In this document: positions 1 through 11,638 of the stretch, piece after piece | Layout: every line of letters starts with the position of its first letter | Numbering within the stretch: position 1 is the stretch's first letter | From: Planktothricoides sp. SR001 | GTDB taxonomy: Bacteria > Cyanobacteriota > Cyanobacteriia > Cyanobacteriales > Laspinemataceae | DNA length: 63,392 bases | NCBI RefSeq assembly: GCF_001276715.1 | Contig: NZ_LIUQ01000002.1 | Coordinates: 18,554-81,945, forward strand | Direction: 5' to 3' | Program-made: the position numbers and the translations under genes | The notes under the pieces: model-generated | Told to the model about the DNA's origin: nothing | Databases searched by the model: none | The model's input: only the letters and a program-made list of their open reading frames with translations

Positions 1-2034
1 ACGATCTGCCATTGGGCGATCTCCTCCATAGCGATCGCTAGAAATAGAATAAGATCCAGACTCATTCCAAGAACTGCGAGAATATTCTCGGTAAGTTGAC
101 CCACCTGGGTTGATTTCATAATCATCATAAGGGTTCCTTTTCCGGGAGCGTTCCAGTTCATCCCCGGAAAATGCTCGCCGCACAGAACCGAAGAAATCAT
201 CCTCCTCTGCCTCCTCCCGCGATCGCTGATAAACCTCTCGGTTCAACTCATAAATCGCATCTTGTAAATCCGACTGGGCCAAATCCATCCCGCGCTCATC
301 ATTGCGCTGTAAACTCTCGCGTAACTCGCGAACCAACGCCTCAATCCGGGGTCGATAAGAACTGACAAATTGAATCCCATAATCCAGAGTCGCTTCGCGT
401 AATTGCCGTTGGGCACTCAAGATTAACCCTTCAATCCGATTGCGCTTTTCCACTCGTTCGCGGCGTTCTCGGTCAGTTTGGGCAAACAGCGAAGCATCCT
501 GAATCATCCGATTGACTTCTTCCTCACTCAGAGTGGAAGCCCCTTGAATCACAACACTTTGCTCCCGCCCGGTCATTCTGTCCAGGGCGCTCACCTGCAA
601 AATTCCATTGGCATCAATATCAAACGCCACTTGAATTTGTGGCACCCCTCGTGGGGCTGGGGGAATCCCGGTTAACTTAAAGCGACCCAAAGACTTATTG
701 TCTGTCGCCATCTCCCGTTCTCCCTGTAAAATATGAACCTCCACCAGGGTTTGATTATTTTCTGCCGTGGAAAAGATATCAGAACGGCGCACGGGAATCG
801 TCGTGTTGCGGGGAATCAATTTTTTCATCACCCCACCAATGGTTTCTAACCCCAAAGATAAAGGAGTCACATCCAATAGCAACACATCTCTGACTTCACC
901 GCCGAGAATTCCCGCTTGAATAGCCGCACCGACGGCGACCACTTCATCCGGGTTAACGTTTTGATTCGGCTCGCGATCGATTAAGCTGCGGACTAGCTGC
1001 TGTACCAAAGGAATTCGCGTCGAACCACCGACTAATACCACTTCATCAATTTGCATCGGACTCAAACCCGCATCGGTCAGAGCTCGTTTCACCGGACGAC
1101 GTAAGCGATTAATTAAATCCCCACATAAGCCTTCAAATTCTGCCCGGGTTAATCGGGTTTCTAAATGTGTGGGGCCTTCAGCGGTAGCGCTAATAAAAGG
1201 TAAATTAATCTCGGTGACAGGAACCCCGCTGAGTTCAATTTTCGCTTTCTCCGCCGCTTCCATCAGCCGTTGCAGGGCTTGGCGATCGCGCCGCAAATCC
1301 ACCTCTTCTGTCTCCAAAAACTTTTCGGCCAACCAATCGACAATCTTTTTATCAAAATCATTCCCACCCAACTGAGTATCCCCAGCGGTAGATTTCACCT
1401 CAAACACCCCATCCCCGACTTCCAGAATCGACACATCAAAAGTGCCGCCTCCCAGGTCAAACACCAAAATCGTCTGACTCTCGTTGCGCTCCAATCCATA
1501 AGCTAAAGAAGCTGCGGTCGGTTCATTCAGAATGCGTTTAACCTCTAGACCGGCAATCCGTCCCGCGTCCCTGGTCGCTTGACGTTGAGAATCATTAAAA
1601 TAGGCGGGCACCGTAATCACCGCCCCTGTCACGGGTTCCCCCAAATAGCGACTAGCTTCATCCGCCAACTTTCTGAGCACCATCGCCGAAATTTCCTCTG
1701 GGGCAAAGTCCCGCTGCAATCGAGGACATTTCATCCGAATATTATTTTGCTCATCGCGGCGAATCGTATAAGGAACTCGCTTAGAATCGCCAGACAGTTC
1801 TGTGTACTTCCGACCCATGAAGCGCTTGAACCCATAAAAGGTATTTTGGGGATTCAGAACTGCTTGCCGTCTGGCCAACTGTCCCACCAGGCGCTCCCCG
1901 TCTTTACTAAAGGCAACCACGGAAGGGGTCGTCCGCATTCCCTCGGAATTTGCGATTACCACTGGCTTACCGCCTTCCATCACTGCCACTACTGAGTTGG
2001 TTGTTCCCAAGTCAATGCCGACTACCTTTCCCAT
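1..2034 (-). CDS. dnaK: Hsp70 chaperone DnaK, probably DnaK3-type (3' end runs off the window)
   Basis: ATP-dependent chaperone that binds unfolded protein segments with DnaJ and GrpE partners. Reading from the ATG at 2034, 678 codons are visible. The N-terminus has the Hsp70 phosphate-loop signature (GIDLGTTNS, residues 5-13), then the [10 protein letters not shown] and [11 protein letters not shown] signatures, the substrate-binding domain ([14 protein letters not shown]) and the alpha-helical lid. After the lid the tail keeps going: an acidic [10 protein letters not shown] segment, then a disordered stretch rich in Asp, Arg, Tyr, Ser and Gly that reaches the left edge. There is no C-terminal EEVD-like end in view. 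Cyanobacteria carry several DnaK paralogues; the long charged tail after DDFFGS fits the DnaK3 type best, but that sub-call is inference. No CIRCE element was seen upstream. Confidence 0.93.
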   Translation of the reverse strand, partial: MGKVVGIDLGTTNSVVAVMEGGKPVVIANSEGMRTTPSVVAFSKDGERLVGQLARRQAVLNPQNTFYGFKRFMGRKYTELSGDSKRVPYTIRRDEQNNIRMKCPRLQRDFAPEEISAMVLRKLADEASRYLGEPVTGAVITVPAYFNDSQRQATRDAGRIAGLEVKRILNEPTAASLAYGLERNESQTILVFDLGGGTFDVSILEVGDGVFEVKSTAGDTQLGGNDFDKKIVDWLAEKFLETEEVDLRRDRQALQRLMEAAEKAKIELSGVPVTEINLPFISATAEGPTHLETRLTRAEFEGLCGDLINRLRRPVKRALTDAGLSPMQIDEVVLVGGSTRIPLVQQLVRSLIDREPNQNVNPDEVVAVGAAIQAGILGGEVRDVLLLDVTPLSLGLETIGGVMKKLIPRNTTIPVRRSDIFSTAENNQTLVEVHILQGEREMATDNKSLGRFKLTGIPPAPRGVPQIQVAFDIDANGILQVSALDRMTGREQSVVIQGASTLSEEEVNRMIQDASLFAQTDRERRERVEKRNRIEGLILSAQRQLREATLDYGIQFVSSYRPRIEALVRELRESLQRNDERGMDLAQSDLQDAIYELNREVYQRSREEAEEDDFFGSVRRAFSGDELERSRKRNPYDDYEINPGGSTYREYSRSSWNESGSYSISSDRYGGDRPMADR

Positions 2035-3113
2035 GTCGTTCTAATTACCTTTTACTGTTTCCTAAACGTTCGGAGCGCGATCGCATCGTCAGAATGCGTT
2101 GCACATCAATTTTATTTTTGTCTGGCTACATTTAGCGCCTAGACATTGAACTGATCCGCGAATTCTGAAAGCTCTGTGCATCCATAAGACTCGCGATCGA
2201 TTTTTTATAGACGCTGATTTGATAATTATTGTATCCTGCCGTAGAAGTGTCATCTATTTCAAGAAGTCACTCTTGAGGGCAGGGGGGGTCAGATGTACGG
2301 CGATCGCTACCTAAACTTAACCAACATGGTGGGTAATTCCCACTCTCAGGCCATAGAAATTCTAGGATCCCGATGACAATCAGACCCCTGAATTACCCAA
2401 AATCCCCGCAGCCATGTTGTTTGAAACATCTTTACCGCTTTCATTCCACCATTGATTCCACCATTCATTCAGCGACTAAAAGACTAAAACATTGATTCTA
2501 CTACCTCAACGCGCCATTCCTTATGACTCAATATGATTCAACATCTCAATATATTTTCTCCTAAATCGAAATCCTTTAAAAAATTCAACTTATCTTATTA
2601 TCTTATGTAAAAAATGTAATATTTATTATGAAGCAGCAAAAATCATAATAAATATTATATCTTATGATTTAATCAAGATTCTTTTCATTGGGGCTATCCC
2701 TCCCTATTCTTTTATTCTCAGCCAAGGATAAGCACAAAGCACAAAGGATATTCGCGCAGCAAATACCAATCAAAATTAAATAACCAATATATTATATTCT
2801 GATCATATAGCTGCCAATCATCAATATATATCAAAAAATAAATGCTTAATTACTATTTTGTTTGTGCTTATTTATGTATGTCAAATATTAGTTTAGTAAA
2901 AAACAACCATGACCGACGATAAATTACCAAACCATAATATATATAATAGTTTTTGAGGTTTACGGTCAAACATGATTTTGATCGTAAACCTGATTTCTTG
3001 AATCTTGATCAATTTTTAAAGGTAAAATTAACTGATATCATTGTCAGAGTAATAGAATTTTCATCTAATTACCTAAACAATTTAATAATTACCCACAACA
3101 GCCTCCTTAAAAA
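2035..3113. other. AT-rich intergenic region, no gene recognised
   Basis: About 1.1 kb between the divergent-facing side of dnaK and the end of the receiver gene. Short open frames here are not protein-like. The half nearest dnaK holds HIP1-like sites and a small 6-bp hairpin (TCAAGA/TCTTGA near 2253-2270). The rest is very AT-rich and contains the hairpin listed at 2617-2657. I see no tRNA or known RNA motif. Confidence 0.6.
2617..2657. repeat. 15-bp perfect inverted repeat, 11-nt loop
   Basis: TAATATTTATTATGA (2617-2631) is exactly complementary to the arm at 2643-2657, with an A-rich 11-nt loop. It lies in spacer far from either neighbouring gene end. It could be an AT-rich terminator-like hairpin or the relic of a small mobile element; neither is shown. 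Confidence 0.7.
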
Positions 3114-3479
3114 CTATTTTTTTAGCAATTGCTTTATAGTGGTCAGCAGTTCTGTAGGCCGAAATGGTTTAGCAATATAGGCATCAGCTCCTTGTTTCAT
3201 ACCCCAATATCGATCAAAATCCTCACCTTTACTGGTACACATAATCACGGGAATACTTTGAAATTCCGCAGTATTTTTAATCCACCGACACAGTTCATAG
3301 CCATTCATTTCCGGCATCACAATATCGGTGACAACTAAATCTGGAACTTGCTTTTGAATTTCTTTTTTAGCTTCGTCGCCGTTGATTGCCTCAATCACAT
3401 TGAGGCCACTCTTTTTCAATATTTCTGATACCATTTCGCGTACCGTTGCACTATCGTCTACAATCAGAATTGTATTCAT
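3114..3479 (-). CDS. Single-domain response regulator, CheY/PilH-like
   Basis: A 121-residue stand-alone receiver domain. The acidic pocket (D8, D9), phospho-acceptor aspartate (D52 in VVTDIVMPEMNG), switch residue (T82) and lysine (K104 in AKPF) are all present, so it should be phosphorylatable. There is no output domain. Such proteins act by binding a motor, pilus or histidine-kinase partner; in cyanobacteria the closest named types are PilH/PilG of the type IV pilus chemotaxis systems. No kinase or CheW gene is adjacent, so the partner is unknown. The start is supported by an AGGAG box 6 nt upstream of the ATG. The gene stands alone between two long AT-rich spacers. Confidence 0.88.
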   Translation of the reverse strand: MNTILIVDDSATVREMVSEILKKSGLNVIEAINGDEAKKEIQKQVPDLVVTDIVMPEMNGYELCRWIKNTAEFQSIPVIMCTSKGEDFDRYWGMKQGADAYIAKPFRPTELLTTIKQLLKK

Positions 3480-5774
<2,295 letters not shown>

Positions 5775-5860
5775 ATATTGATTGTTGGTCGTTGACTGTG
5801 TACTGTTAAAAGTCAAGCGTTAATAGTCTACTGATCACGGATCATCGACAACGGACAAAT

Positions 5861-5885
5861 AGAGACGCCATAATCAAGCGTCTCT
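5861..5885 (+). terminator. Terminator-like hairpin between crtP and crtB
   Basis: AGAGACGC (5861-5868) pairs perfectly with GCGTCTCT (5878-5885) over a 9-nt loop and is followed by only a short T run. It could attenuate read-through from crtP into crtB. Confidence 0.5.
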
Positions 5886-5924
5886 TTCATAGCTGATAGC
5901 CTTCACCCTTCCAGCCTGCAATCA

Positions 5925-6854
5925 ATGCTCCAACTGTCTCAAAGCCCTCGCATGAAAACTCTGGCTGCCCGAGAGGACGCCTACGAACTCTGTCGTCAAA
6001 TTACTCAGACCTACGCGAAAACGTTTTATCTGGGTACTTTACTGATGTCAGAGTCGAAACGCCGAGCCATTTGGGCCATATACGCTTGGTGTCGTCGTAC
6101 TGATGAACTGGTGGACGGTCCTCGATCGCGATTAACAACCCCCGAAACCCTTGACCAATGGGAACACCAGTTAGAATCTGTCTTTGCTGGTGATCCGGTA
6201 GAAGATACCGATGTGGCCCTAGTCGATACTCTGGAACGCTTTCAGATCGAGATTCAACCCTTTCGGGATATGATTGCGGGGATGCGTATGGATCTATCCC
6301 GCAGTCGCTACCAGACTTTTGAAGACTTGGAACTCTACTGTTACCGGGTGGCCGGGACAGTGGGATTAATGTCCCTGCCGGTCATGGGGTTGGATTCTTC
6401 GCCTCGCTCGGCGCCTTGGTCTGGGAGCAAAGAACTGTCTAATCCCGCTGAACGGGCGATCGCGCTTGGGATTGCCAATCAACTCACAAATATCCTGCGA
6501 GATGTGGGAGAAGATGCTCGTCGGGGTCGCATCTACCTGCCTCTGGAGGAGTTAGCTTTATTTGACTACACAGAGCAGGATTTATTGAATGGTGTAGTTG
6601 ATGAGCGTTGGCGGGAATTGATGCGGTTTCAAATTCAACGAGCTCGTAAGTTCTACGTTGAAGCCGAAAAGGGGATTAGTACACTAAGTCGGGATGCTCG
6701 TTGGCCTGTTTGGTCAGCGACGATGCTTTATAGCAAGATTCTTGATGCGATTGAAAAGAATCAGTATGACGTTTTTCGGAAGCGAGCCTTTGTTCCTACT
6801 CCAGGCAAAATTACTTGTTTACCCGTGGCTTGGTTAAGAGCACAAGCGCTCTAA
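5925..6854 (+). CDS. crtB: Phytoene synthase (CrtB)
   Basis: Condenses two geranylgeranyl diphosphate molecules to phytoene, the substrate of the upstream crtP product. Both Asp-rich, Mg2+-diphosphate-binding motifs of trans-isoprenyl synthases are visible: DELVD at residues 60-64 and DVGED at 193-197, the latter inside the signature ANQLTNILRDVGED. The YAWCRRTDE and YRVAGTVGLM blocks are also intact. At 309 residues the length is normal for cyanobacteria. A second in-frame ATG nine codons in is an alternative start; the conserved region begins well after both. The gene ends about 170 bp before a long hairpin that separates it from the converging RRM gene. Confidence 0.96.
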   Translation: MLQLSQSPRMKTLAAREDAYELCRQITQTYAKTFYLGTLLMSESKRRAIWAIYAWCRRTDELVDGPRSRLTTPETLDQWEHQLESVFAGDPVEDTDVALVDTLERFQIEIQPFRDMIAGMRMDLSRSRYQTFEDLELYCYRVAGTVGLMSLPVMGLDSSPRSAPWSGSKELSNPAERAIALGIANQLTNILRDVGEDARRGRIYLPLEELALFDYTEQDLLNGVVDERWRELMRFQIQRARKFYVEAEKGISTLSRDARWPVWSATMLYSKILDAIEKNQYDVFRKRAFVPTPGKITCLPVAWLRAQAL

Positions 6855-7023
6855 GCTGACAAACAAGCTGACAAACAAATGGTTTGATCTATCTCGCATT
6901 TTTGAAAATCAGAGGGTCGGGTTTTTCCGGTAACTCTTTAGAAGAGTTGCCAACAGAAAACCACAAAAACCCCTCAAATCGGCAAACGGTTCCTGTTTCA
7001 GGATGTTTTTATCATCATCACCA

Positions 7024-7079
7024 AAGTAGCGCTTAATCACCTAAGTCTTTGAATAGTCTTAGCTGATTAAGCGCTACTT
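7024..7079. terminator. Long hairpin between convergent crtB and RRM genes
   Basis: A 16-bp perfect stem (7024-7039 with 7064-7079) continues, after one mismatch, into a second 5-bp stem (CTAAG/CTTAG at 7041-7045 and 7058-7062). It lies between the 3' ends of crtB and the minus-strand RRM gene, so a bidirectional terminator is the simplest reading. The stem contains AGCGCT. The rest of 6855-7167 holds no recognised feature. Confidence 0.7.
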
Positions 7080-7167
7080 ATTGCCTGGAAGAAATCACCC
7101 TCGTGATGGGAAAGTTCTGGTGGCGATCGCGGGTCTTGTCCCCGATGAATCTTGACCGATAGAAAAA

Positions 7168-7644
7168 TTAGGGATTCATGGCTTGAGCCGCTAACATTTT
7201 TTTGAGTTTTTCTAGGTCAGCAGCCCAGCGGGGATCCGGCTGAATGGCTTCAGGTTCAGGAGTGGTCTGAGTATTTCGCCGAGTCTTGTTGTTGTTTCCG
7301 CCCCGACGAGAAGAAGAAGAAGCAGAAGAACTGGCCGGTGCTTTATTAGCCCGTGGCGCTGGTTGTTCTTCTGCTTCGCTTTCATTCTTTTTCTTGGCAC
7401 GCGGTAATGCTTTCTCAATTTTCAGCGCACTGTCTTGAAAGATATGCCCGTTAAATTGTTCAATAATTTTATCGGCCTCTTCATCGTTTTTCACGGTGAC
7501 AAAACCAAAACCGCGACATTTACCAGTTTTGCGGTCTTTAATGACCTTAGTGGTGACAGCGGTGCCGCAATCTGCAAAAACTGCCTCTAACTCTTGGCGT
7601 TCTATTTCCTTGGGCAAATTGCCAACATAAAGACGAATTGACAT
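7168..7644 (-). CDS. RRM-domain RNA-binding protein with long basic tail
   Basis: One RNA-recognition motif fills residues 1-80: RNP2 is LYVGNL (5-10) and RNP1 is KCRGFGFV (42-49). The tail, residues 85-158, is low-complexity (Ala/Ser runs, RRGGNNNK, Pro/Glu) and ends in a short predicted helix (AADLEKLKKMLAAQA). Cyanobacterial Rbp proteins normally have an RRM and a short Gly-rich tail, as in the second Rbp gene of this window; this one is longer and ends differently. A likely role is mRNA binding or targeting, often cold- or light-regulated in cyanobacteria, but nothing here shows its target. AAAGGAGA lies about 8 nt before the ATG. The 5' side is a 1.2-kb non-coding stretch. Confidence 0.88.
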   Translation of the reverse strand: MSIRLYVGNLPKEIERQELEAVFADCGTAVTTKVIKDRKTGKCRGFGFVTVKNDEEADKIIEQFNGHIFQDSALKIEKALPRAKKKNESEAEEQPAPRANKAPASSSASSSSRRGGNNNKTRRNTQTTPEPEAIQPDPRWAADLEKLKKMLAAQAMNP

Positions 7645-8893
7645 AAAAGTTATCTCCTTTGCTTGGATTTTGATTGATTTAGGGAAAAAACTTTAACCAT
7701 TACTTGGGTGTAAGTCAGTGAATTTAGTCCTTTTTCTTGTAAAAATTTCCCATACACAGGCACCCCTCTTATCTATAAGAACATAAGGGGGATAATTTTC
7801 GCAAGTGGCGAATTTTTATGGTTGTAATAATACATTGAAAATTAAACGATCGCAAAATTTCTGTGCTTGATTTGCTTGACTTCACTCTGGAGCATTCCCG
7901 GCTGGTGAAAGGGCAAGATTCGGGATTAAGAATAGGAGTGAGTTGGTTCACAACTATTCACTGATTTGGTCACATACCAGTAATTTTATACCAGTAATTT
8001 TAGCAGTCAGGTTTTAATAAACCTATTCATTACTGCAATAGATGCTGGTGAAAGAAATCTATTGTTATGAGGCAATAGACTTTTGTAATTATAACAGAAA
8101 TGAGCCTATTTTTTCCTTTGAGCTTTTTCGCTCATTTTTGGCAAATGCTGTTCATATTTTCAACTGAAGTCGTGTAATTATTACCACACTTAAGACCCAG
8201 AGAAGCATATTCTCCGATTTTTGATCCAGTTTGAAAAAATGATACAAGAATGTTTAGCCATCACAAAAGCAGCCTTGAATTTTTTTTTCGGTGTTTAATC
8301 ATAAATCACTGAAACCCAGGATTTTTGTGTTCTGGGGCTGTCGCTATACGTTGCTTAGTCACTTAGCCTCAGAGATGACCACTCATCTGTCTGAGTAATG
8401 AGCCGGTTTTTTCCCAATCGACATCTTACCTTTGCGGTGAATGATGGTTGATGGATAATTTTGTGAATCAGCGGACTTGGCGAGTATTTGACCATGTTTA
8501 AACTTATCACATTATTTGGGAATTTTTCTAGGGATGATGCATATTTTTTGCCTGGGTGCGGAAAAATTTTATCCTGGATCGGCGTAAAAACCCAACGGAT
8601 TCGTTAATTTCTCATTTTAATTGTGGGTAAACACTTAACCTGTAATTGTGGATCTGTGATGGATATGTAAACAGCCAGTCTTGACTGGTTATGGCTTCTA
8701 ATCGATGTTTTCCCATAGGCTAATAATCAATGGTGCGATCCTGAATTGGCTGCAAAAGCTTTGATATCTGTACTCTTCGAGCCTAGATTTAGGCATGGGG
8801 GGACACAGCGGGGAATTTTGTTAAAAATTGTAACACTGTTTGGGAAAAAGTTAGTATTTTTGCTTGAAGTTGAGGGACAACTGGCCATGATGC
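7645..8893. other. Intergenic region upstream of the RRM gene, no gene recognised
   Basis: About 1.25 kb. Short open frames on the minus strand (for example around 7769-7951 and 8727-8969) are not protein-like. An 8-bp inverted repeat CAATAGAT/ATCTATTG is at 8036-8043 and 8057-8064. A long 5' leader for the RRM gene is possible but not demonstrable by eye. Confidence 0.55.
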
Positions 8894-11536
8894 TTAGAAG
8901 ACCGCACCCCCTTGCAGGTTGAGATAAACTCCCCAAATAGCGGCTATCGCGGCTAAAATCGTAGACCAAATCGGATGTCCCCCTGGGAAAGACAATCGTG
9001 AGCGTTGACTTTCAGCGATCGTTTCCATATTTTCCACATCAACCCAGACGGTGGCGCCTCGGCGAAACCAGCCGGTGATTTTTACCTGAGAACCCACCAG
9101 GTCAATGGGACGATTTTGCAACGGCCAAAGATAGGCAAATGGGCCTAATTTGGCGAAACAGTGCAATTTGATCAGTCCCTCGGATGATTGCAAGATTAAA
9201 TCTTGAGCTAAAGCATTGCTAATCCCAGAGCGCCCTAATAATTTCCCTTCTAGGTAAATAGGTTGACTATCGATGGGTAAGCTGGTGGGATTAGTCAGTA
9301 GTTCTGATAATTCAGGCAAAGAAGATGTGGGTGGGGGTAGATCGGGAAAGAATTGATTAATCCGCAGTAAGATTCCCATACTGATGCCAATGGGCAGACA
9401 ACTGAGTAGAGTTATCCGATCGCCCCATAGCCAGGTGACTTGCTCTATGCCCAAAATCCCACCGATCCCACCAATTGCCCAAAAACCTAAGCCGATCGCC
9501 AAACCCAAGGGTAAGCCAAAAAAGGGGATTACTTGGAGGATAAACCTTTGAATTGCGGATTTTTCCAGTTTTCCTTTGGGGGAAGCCACAAAATCTAACT
9601 CCGGTTCTAGCTGCCAAAACTTAGCATATAACGAAAGAATATAGAGGCGATCGCCCAATAATAAATGAGAATTATTCAGGGTCATCCAGGGGCGCCAAGG
9701 GTTAGACCGCTCCCATGTGAGCAGATTTTCCCAAGAAGTCCGACCGGCACAACTGCCGAATGTCACCGCTTGTCGGACACCCACTGGGGTCAGCAGTTCC
9801 CATCCTTCTAATAACCCACTGGTTTCTCCGACCGTTTGAATATTTTCTGCCATACCGATGGCAATTTTTAATAAAGCTCTGGATAAGCCGTTGGGGTTGC
9901 CGGTGAGTTGGGCGGCTGCGCGATCGCTATGATACAGTCGCAACCGGGAAAGCCATAAAACTGGCCAACGCAATAGCCAATAAAACCCATAAGCAACGGA
10001 AGAAATTAGGGTGGCACAGACCGTCATAAACTGACCTTGAGAGGTGGAGACTTTTTCCCAGGGTTGACCATCCTTAGCCACTTGGAGATAAATACTGTAA
10101 GGAATCTGTAACAATAACATGGCCAAGGACATCAGGGGTAAAGTGCCACTGAGAATATGTCCTAATTCCCCGGCATAGATGGCGGCAATTTCATCCGGTT
10201 CTAGTTTTTCTAATAGTCCCCGACTGACGACGATTCGCGCAAACCGGGGTAAGCAACCTAATGAGATGGCCATTGGTGCATCGGTGGGTAATAGCCCCAG
10301 CTTGCATTGGGGAATATTTTGCTCACGGGAAAACTGGAGCAGTAATTTGGAGGCTTCGGGACTGCGATCGCTTAAAGTTTTCCAGGACAACGGTTGCAGA
10401 CCGTAGCACTTTTCCAGCAGTAAATCCATCAACCAGGGAGATGCCATGAATAACCCGATTAGACCGAGCAAAACTGTCCAAGTCTGGTCTTGATAAAACC
10501 ATTGCACTGGCGAAAGCAAGGGCATTTTTAATAAAACATCATTTATTAGTAAGAAAGAAAACTCGACGAATTGGACCATGAGCCAAAATAGAGCGATCGC
10601 CGTGGTGACTTGCACTAGAAACAGTTGCCCTTGCTTCACTGGCTTCATTTTGCGCCAATTTTTTGCCCGTCCTGCTTGCCGCCAAGTAATTTCAGGGCTG
10701 GGGGCTGGGGGCTGGGTCTGGGTCAGACTCTGGGTCGGACTCGGATCCGCAGTCGGCGAATCCGATCCGTTTTGCATAAATCTGGGTTGCTGGGGAATTG
10801 GTGCCGCCGGTCGTGCAGGGGGCGGTGGGGGCGCCACAACCGAGACAGAATTTGGGGGCATATTCATCTTTGGCGGTAGGGGCGGTTTGGCCGGTCTTAC
10901 CCCATTCGATAATCCTTGCCCCTTGAGTAAAGGAGATTTTGGCGGCGCTGGCGGTTTGGGAGGTCGCTTGACCCCAGACCCAGGGTTTTTAGGGGGCTGA
11001 TTTTCTGTGGTGGGTTGAGATTTAGTTAATTTTCCCGAATTTGCCGGTCTGGGTAGGTTGCTGGGTTGAGGAGGTTTAGGGGTTACTGGCGCCGGAGATA
11101 AGGGGACAAAACCTGTCGGGTCTGCGGTGGGTGACGGGTTGACTGGGTTATTTGCCGGACTATTTGCCGGACTCTCAAAAGGCATAAAACCTGTGGGATC
11201 ATTGATTAAGCCCGGATTCTTGTTTCCTGAATTGGGTGGCGGGGGGGATGCCGCTACGACATCCTGAGATGGGCTTAATTCCCGTAACTTGGCCATTGCC
11301 CATTTTTTCGCTGGGGCATTGGTTGTCGATTGGGTGTGAATCAGGGTTTGACAAAGTTGGCAAGCTTGATAGCGATCGCCTATCTGCTGATAAGCTTGCA
11401 CCAAAGCGATCTGTGCCCGTAATCTTGTGGACTCGTGCAGTTCTGTTTCACAGATATTTTCTAAAGTGGCGATCGCGGTTTGGTAATCTCCTTGTTTTAA
11501 GGCTGCCAAACCAATCTCTAGATTAGAGTTGCCCAT
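8894..11536 (-). CDS. HtpX-like M48 membrane protein with TPR and Pro-rich N-terminus; zinc site degenerate
   Basis: An 880-residue protein. Residues 1-90 form TPR-like helices; about 95-300 is a Pro/Ala-rich low-complexity linker with repeated DPTGF motifs; then come membrane segments (around 320-380), an M48-peptidase-like region, more membrane segments (around 665-735), an OB-like C-terminal domain and a last membrane helix. M48 enzymes need HExxH plus a downstream glutamate. Here the first motif reads AGELGHI (about residues 455-461), so the first His is Gly. The usual SRxxEYxAD reads SRLRLYHSD (around 528-536), so the third ligand Glu is Leu. The fold is recognisable but zinc proteolysis as usually understood looks impossible. 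No ribosome-binding site is obvious before the ATG. Confidence 0.8.
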   Translation of the reverse strand: MGNSNLEIGLAALKQGDYQTAIATLENICETELHESTRLRAQIALVQAYQQIGDRYQACQLCQTLIHTQSTTNAPAKKWAMAKLRELSPSQDVVAASPPPPNSGNKNPGLINDPTGFMPFESPANSPANNPVNPSPTADPTGFVPLSPAPVTPKPPQPSNLPRPANSGKLTKSQPTTENQPPKNPGSGVKRPPKPPAPPKSPLLKGQGLSNGVRPAKPPLPPKMNMPPNSVSVVAPPPPPARPAAPIPQQPRFMQNGSDSPTADPSPTQSLTQTQPPAPSPEITWRQAGRAKNWRKMKPVKQGQLFLVQVTTAIALFWLMVQFVEFSFLLINDVLLKMPLLSPVQWFYQDQTWTVLLGLIGLFMASPWLMDLLLEKCYGLQPLSWKTLSDRSPEASKLLLQFSREQNIPQCKLGLLPTDAPMAISLGCLPRFARIVVSRGLLEKLEPDEIAAIYAGELGHILSGTLPLMSLAMLLLQIPYSIYLQVAKDGQPWEKVSTSQGQFMTVCATLISSVAYGFYWLLRWPVLWLSRLRLYHSDRAAAQLTGNPNGLSRALLKIAIGMAENIQTVGETSGLLEGWELLTPVGVRQAVTFGSCAGRTSWENLLTWERSNPWRPWMTLNNSHLLLGDRLYILSLYAKFWQLEPELDFVASPKGKLEKSAIQRFILQVIPFFGLPLGLAIGLGFWAIGGIGGILGIEQVTWLWGDRITLLSCLPIGISMGILLRINQFFPDLPPPTSSLPELSELLTNPTSLPIDSQPIYLEGKLLGRSGISNALAQDLILQSSEGLIKLHCFAKLGPFAYLWPLQNRPIDLVGSQVKITGWFRRGATVWVDVENMETIAESQRSRLSFPGGHPIWSTILAAIAAIWGVYLNLQGGAVF

Positions 11537-11638
11537 GATAATTAAGTTTCAGAATAATTAACAATTGATAATTAACAATTGTTAATTAAGAAATCATCAA
11601 TTATCTTAATTATCAATTATCAATTATCAATTGTCAAC
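11537..11638. repeat. AT-rich CAATTATCAATTATCAATTGTC-type filler repeats
   Basis: Most of this 100-bp spacer is a string of AATTATCA and its complement TGATAATT in both orientations, so it can fold on itself. The same words recur after rfbD (14970-14990) and near 45365. It looks like a common genome-wide spacer repeat rather than a specific site. Confidence 0.6.

Noticed and set aside
2035-2300. CIRCE heat-shock operator upstream of dnaK
   Set aside because: TTAGCACTC-N9-GAGTGCTAA was looked for and not found.
2953-3180. 75-residue plus-strand open frame overlapping the receiver gene's 3' end
   Set aside because: AT-rich spacer translation; no similarity and it runs into the antisense of a well-supported gene.
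10578-11000. 140-residue Gly-rich open frame on the plus strand
   Set aside because: Mirror of the Pro-rich linker of the M48-like protein on the other strand.
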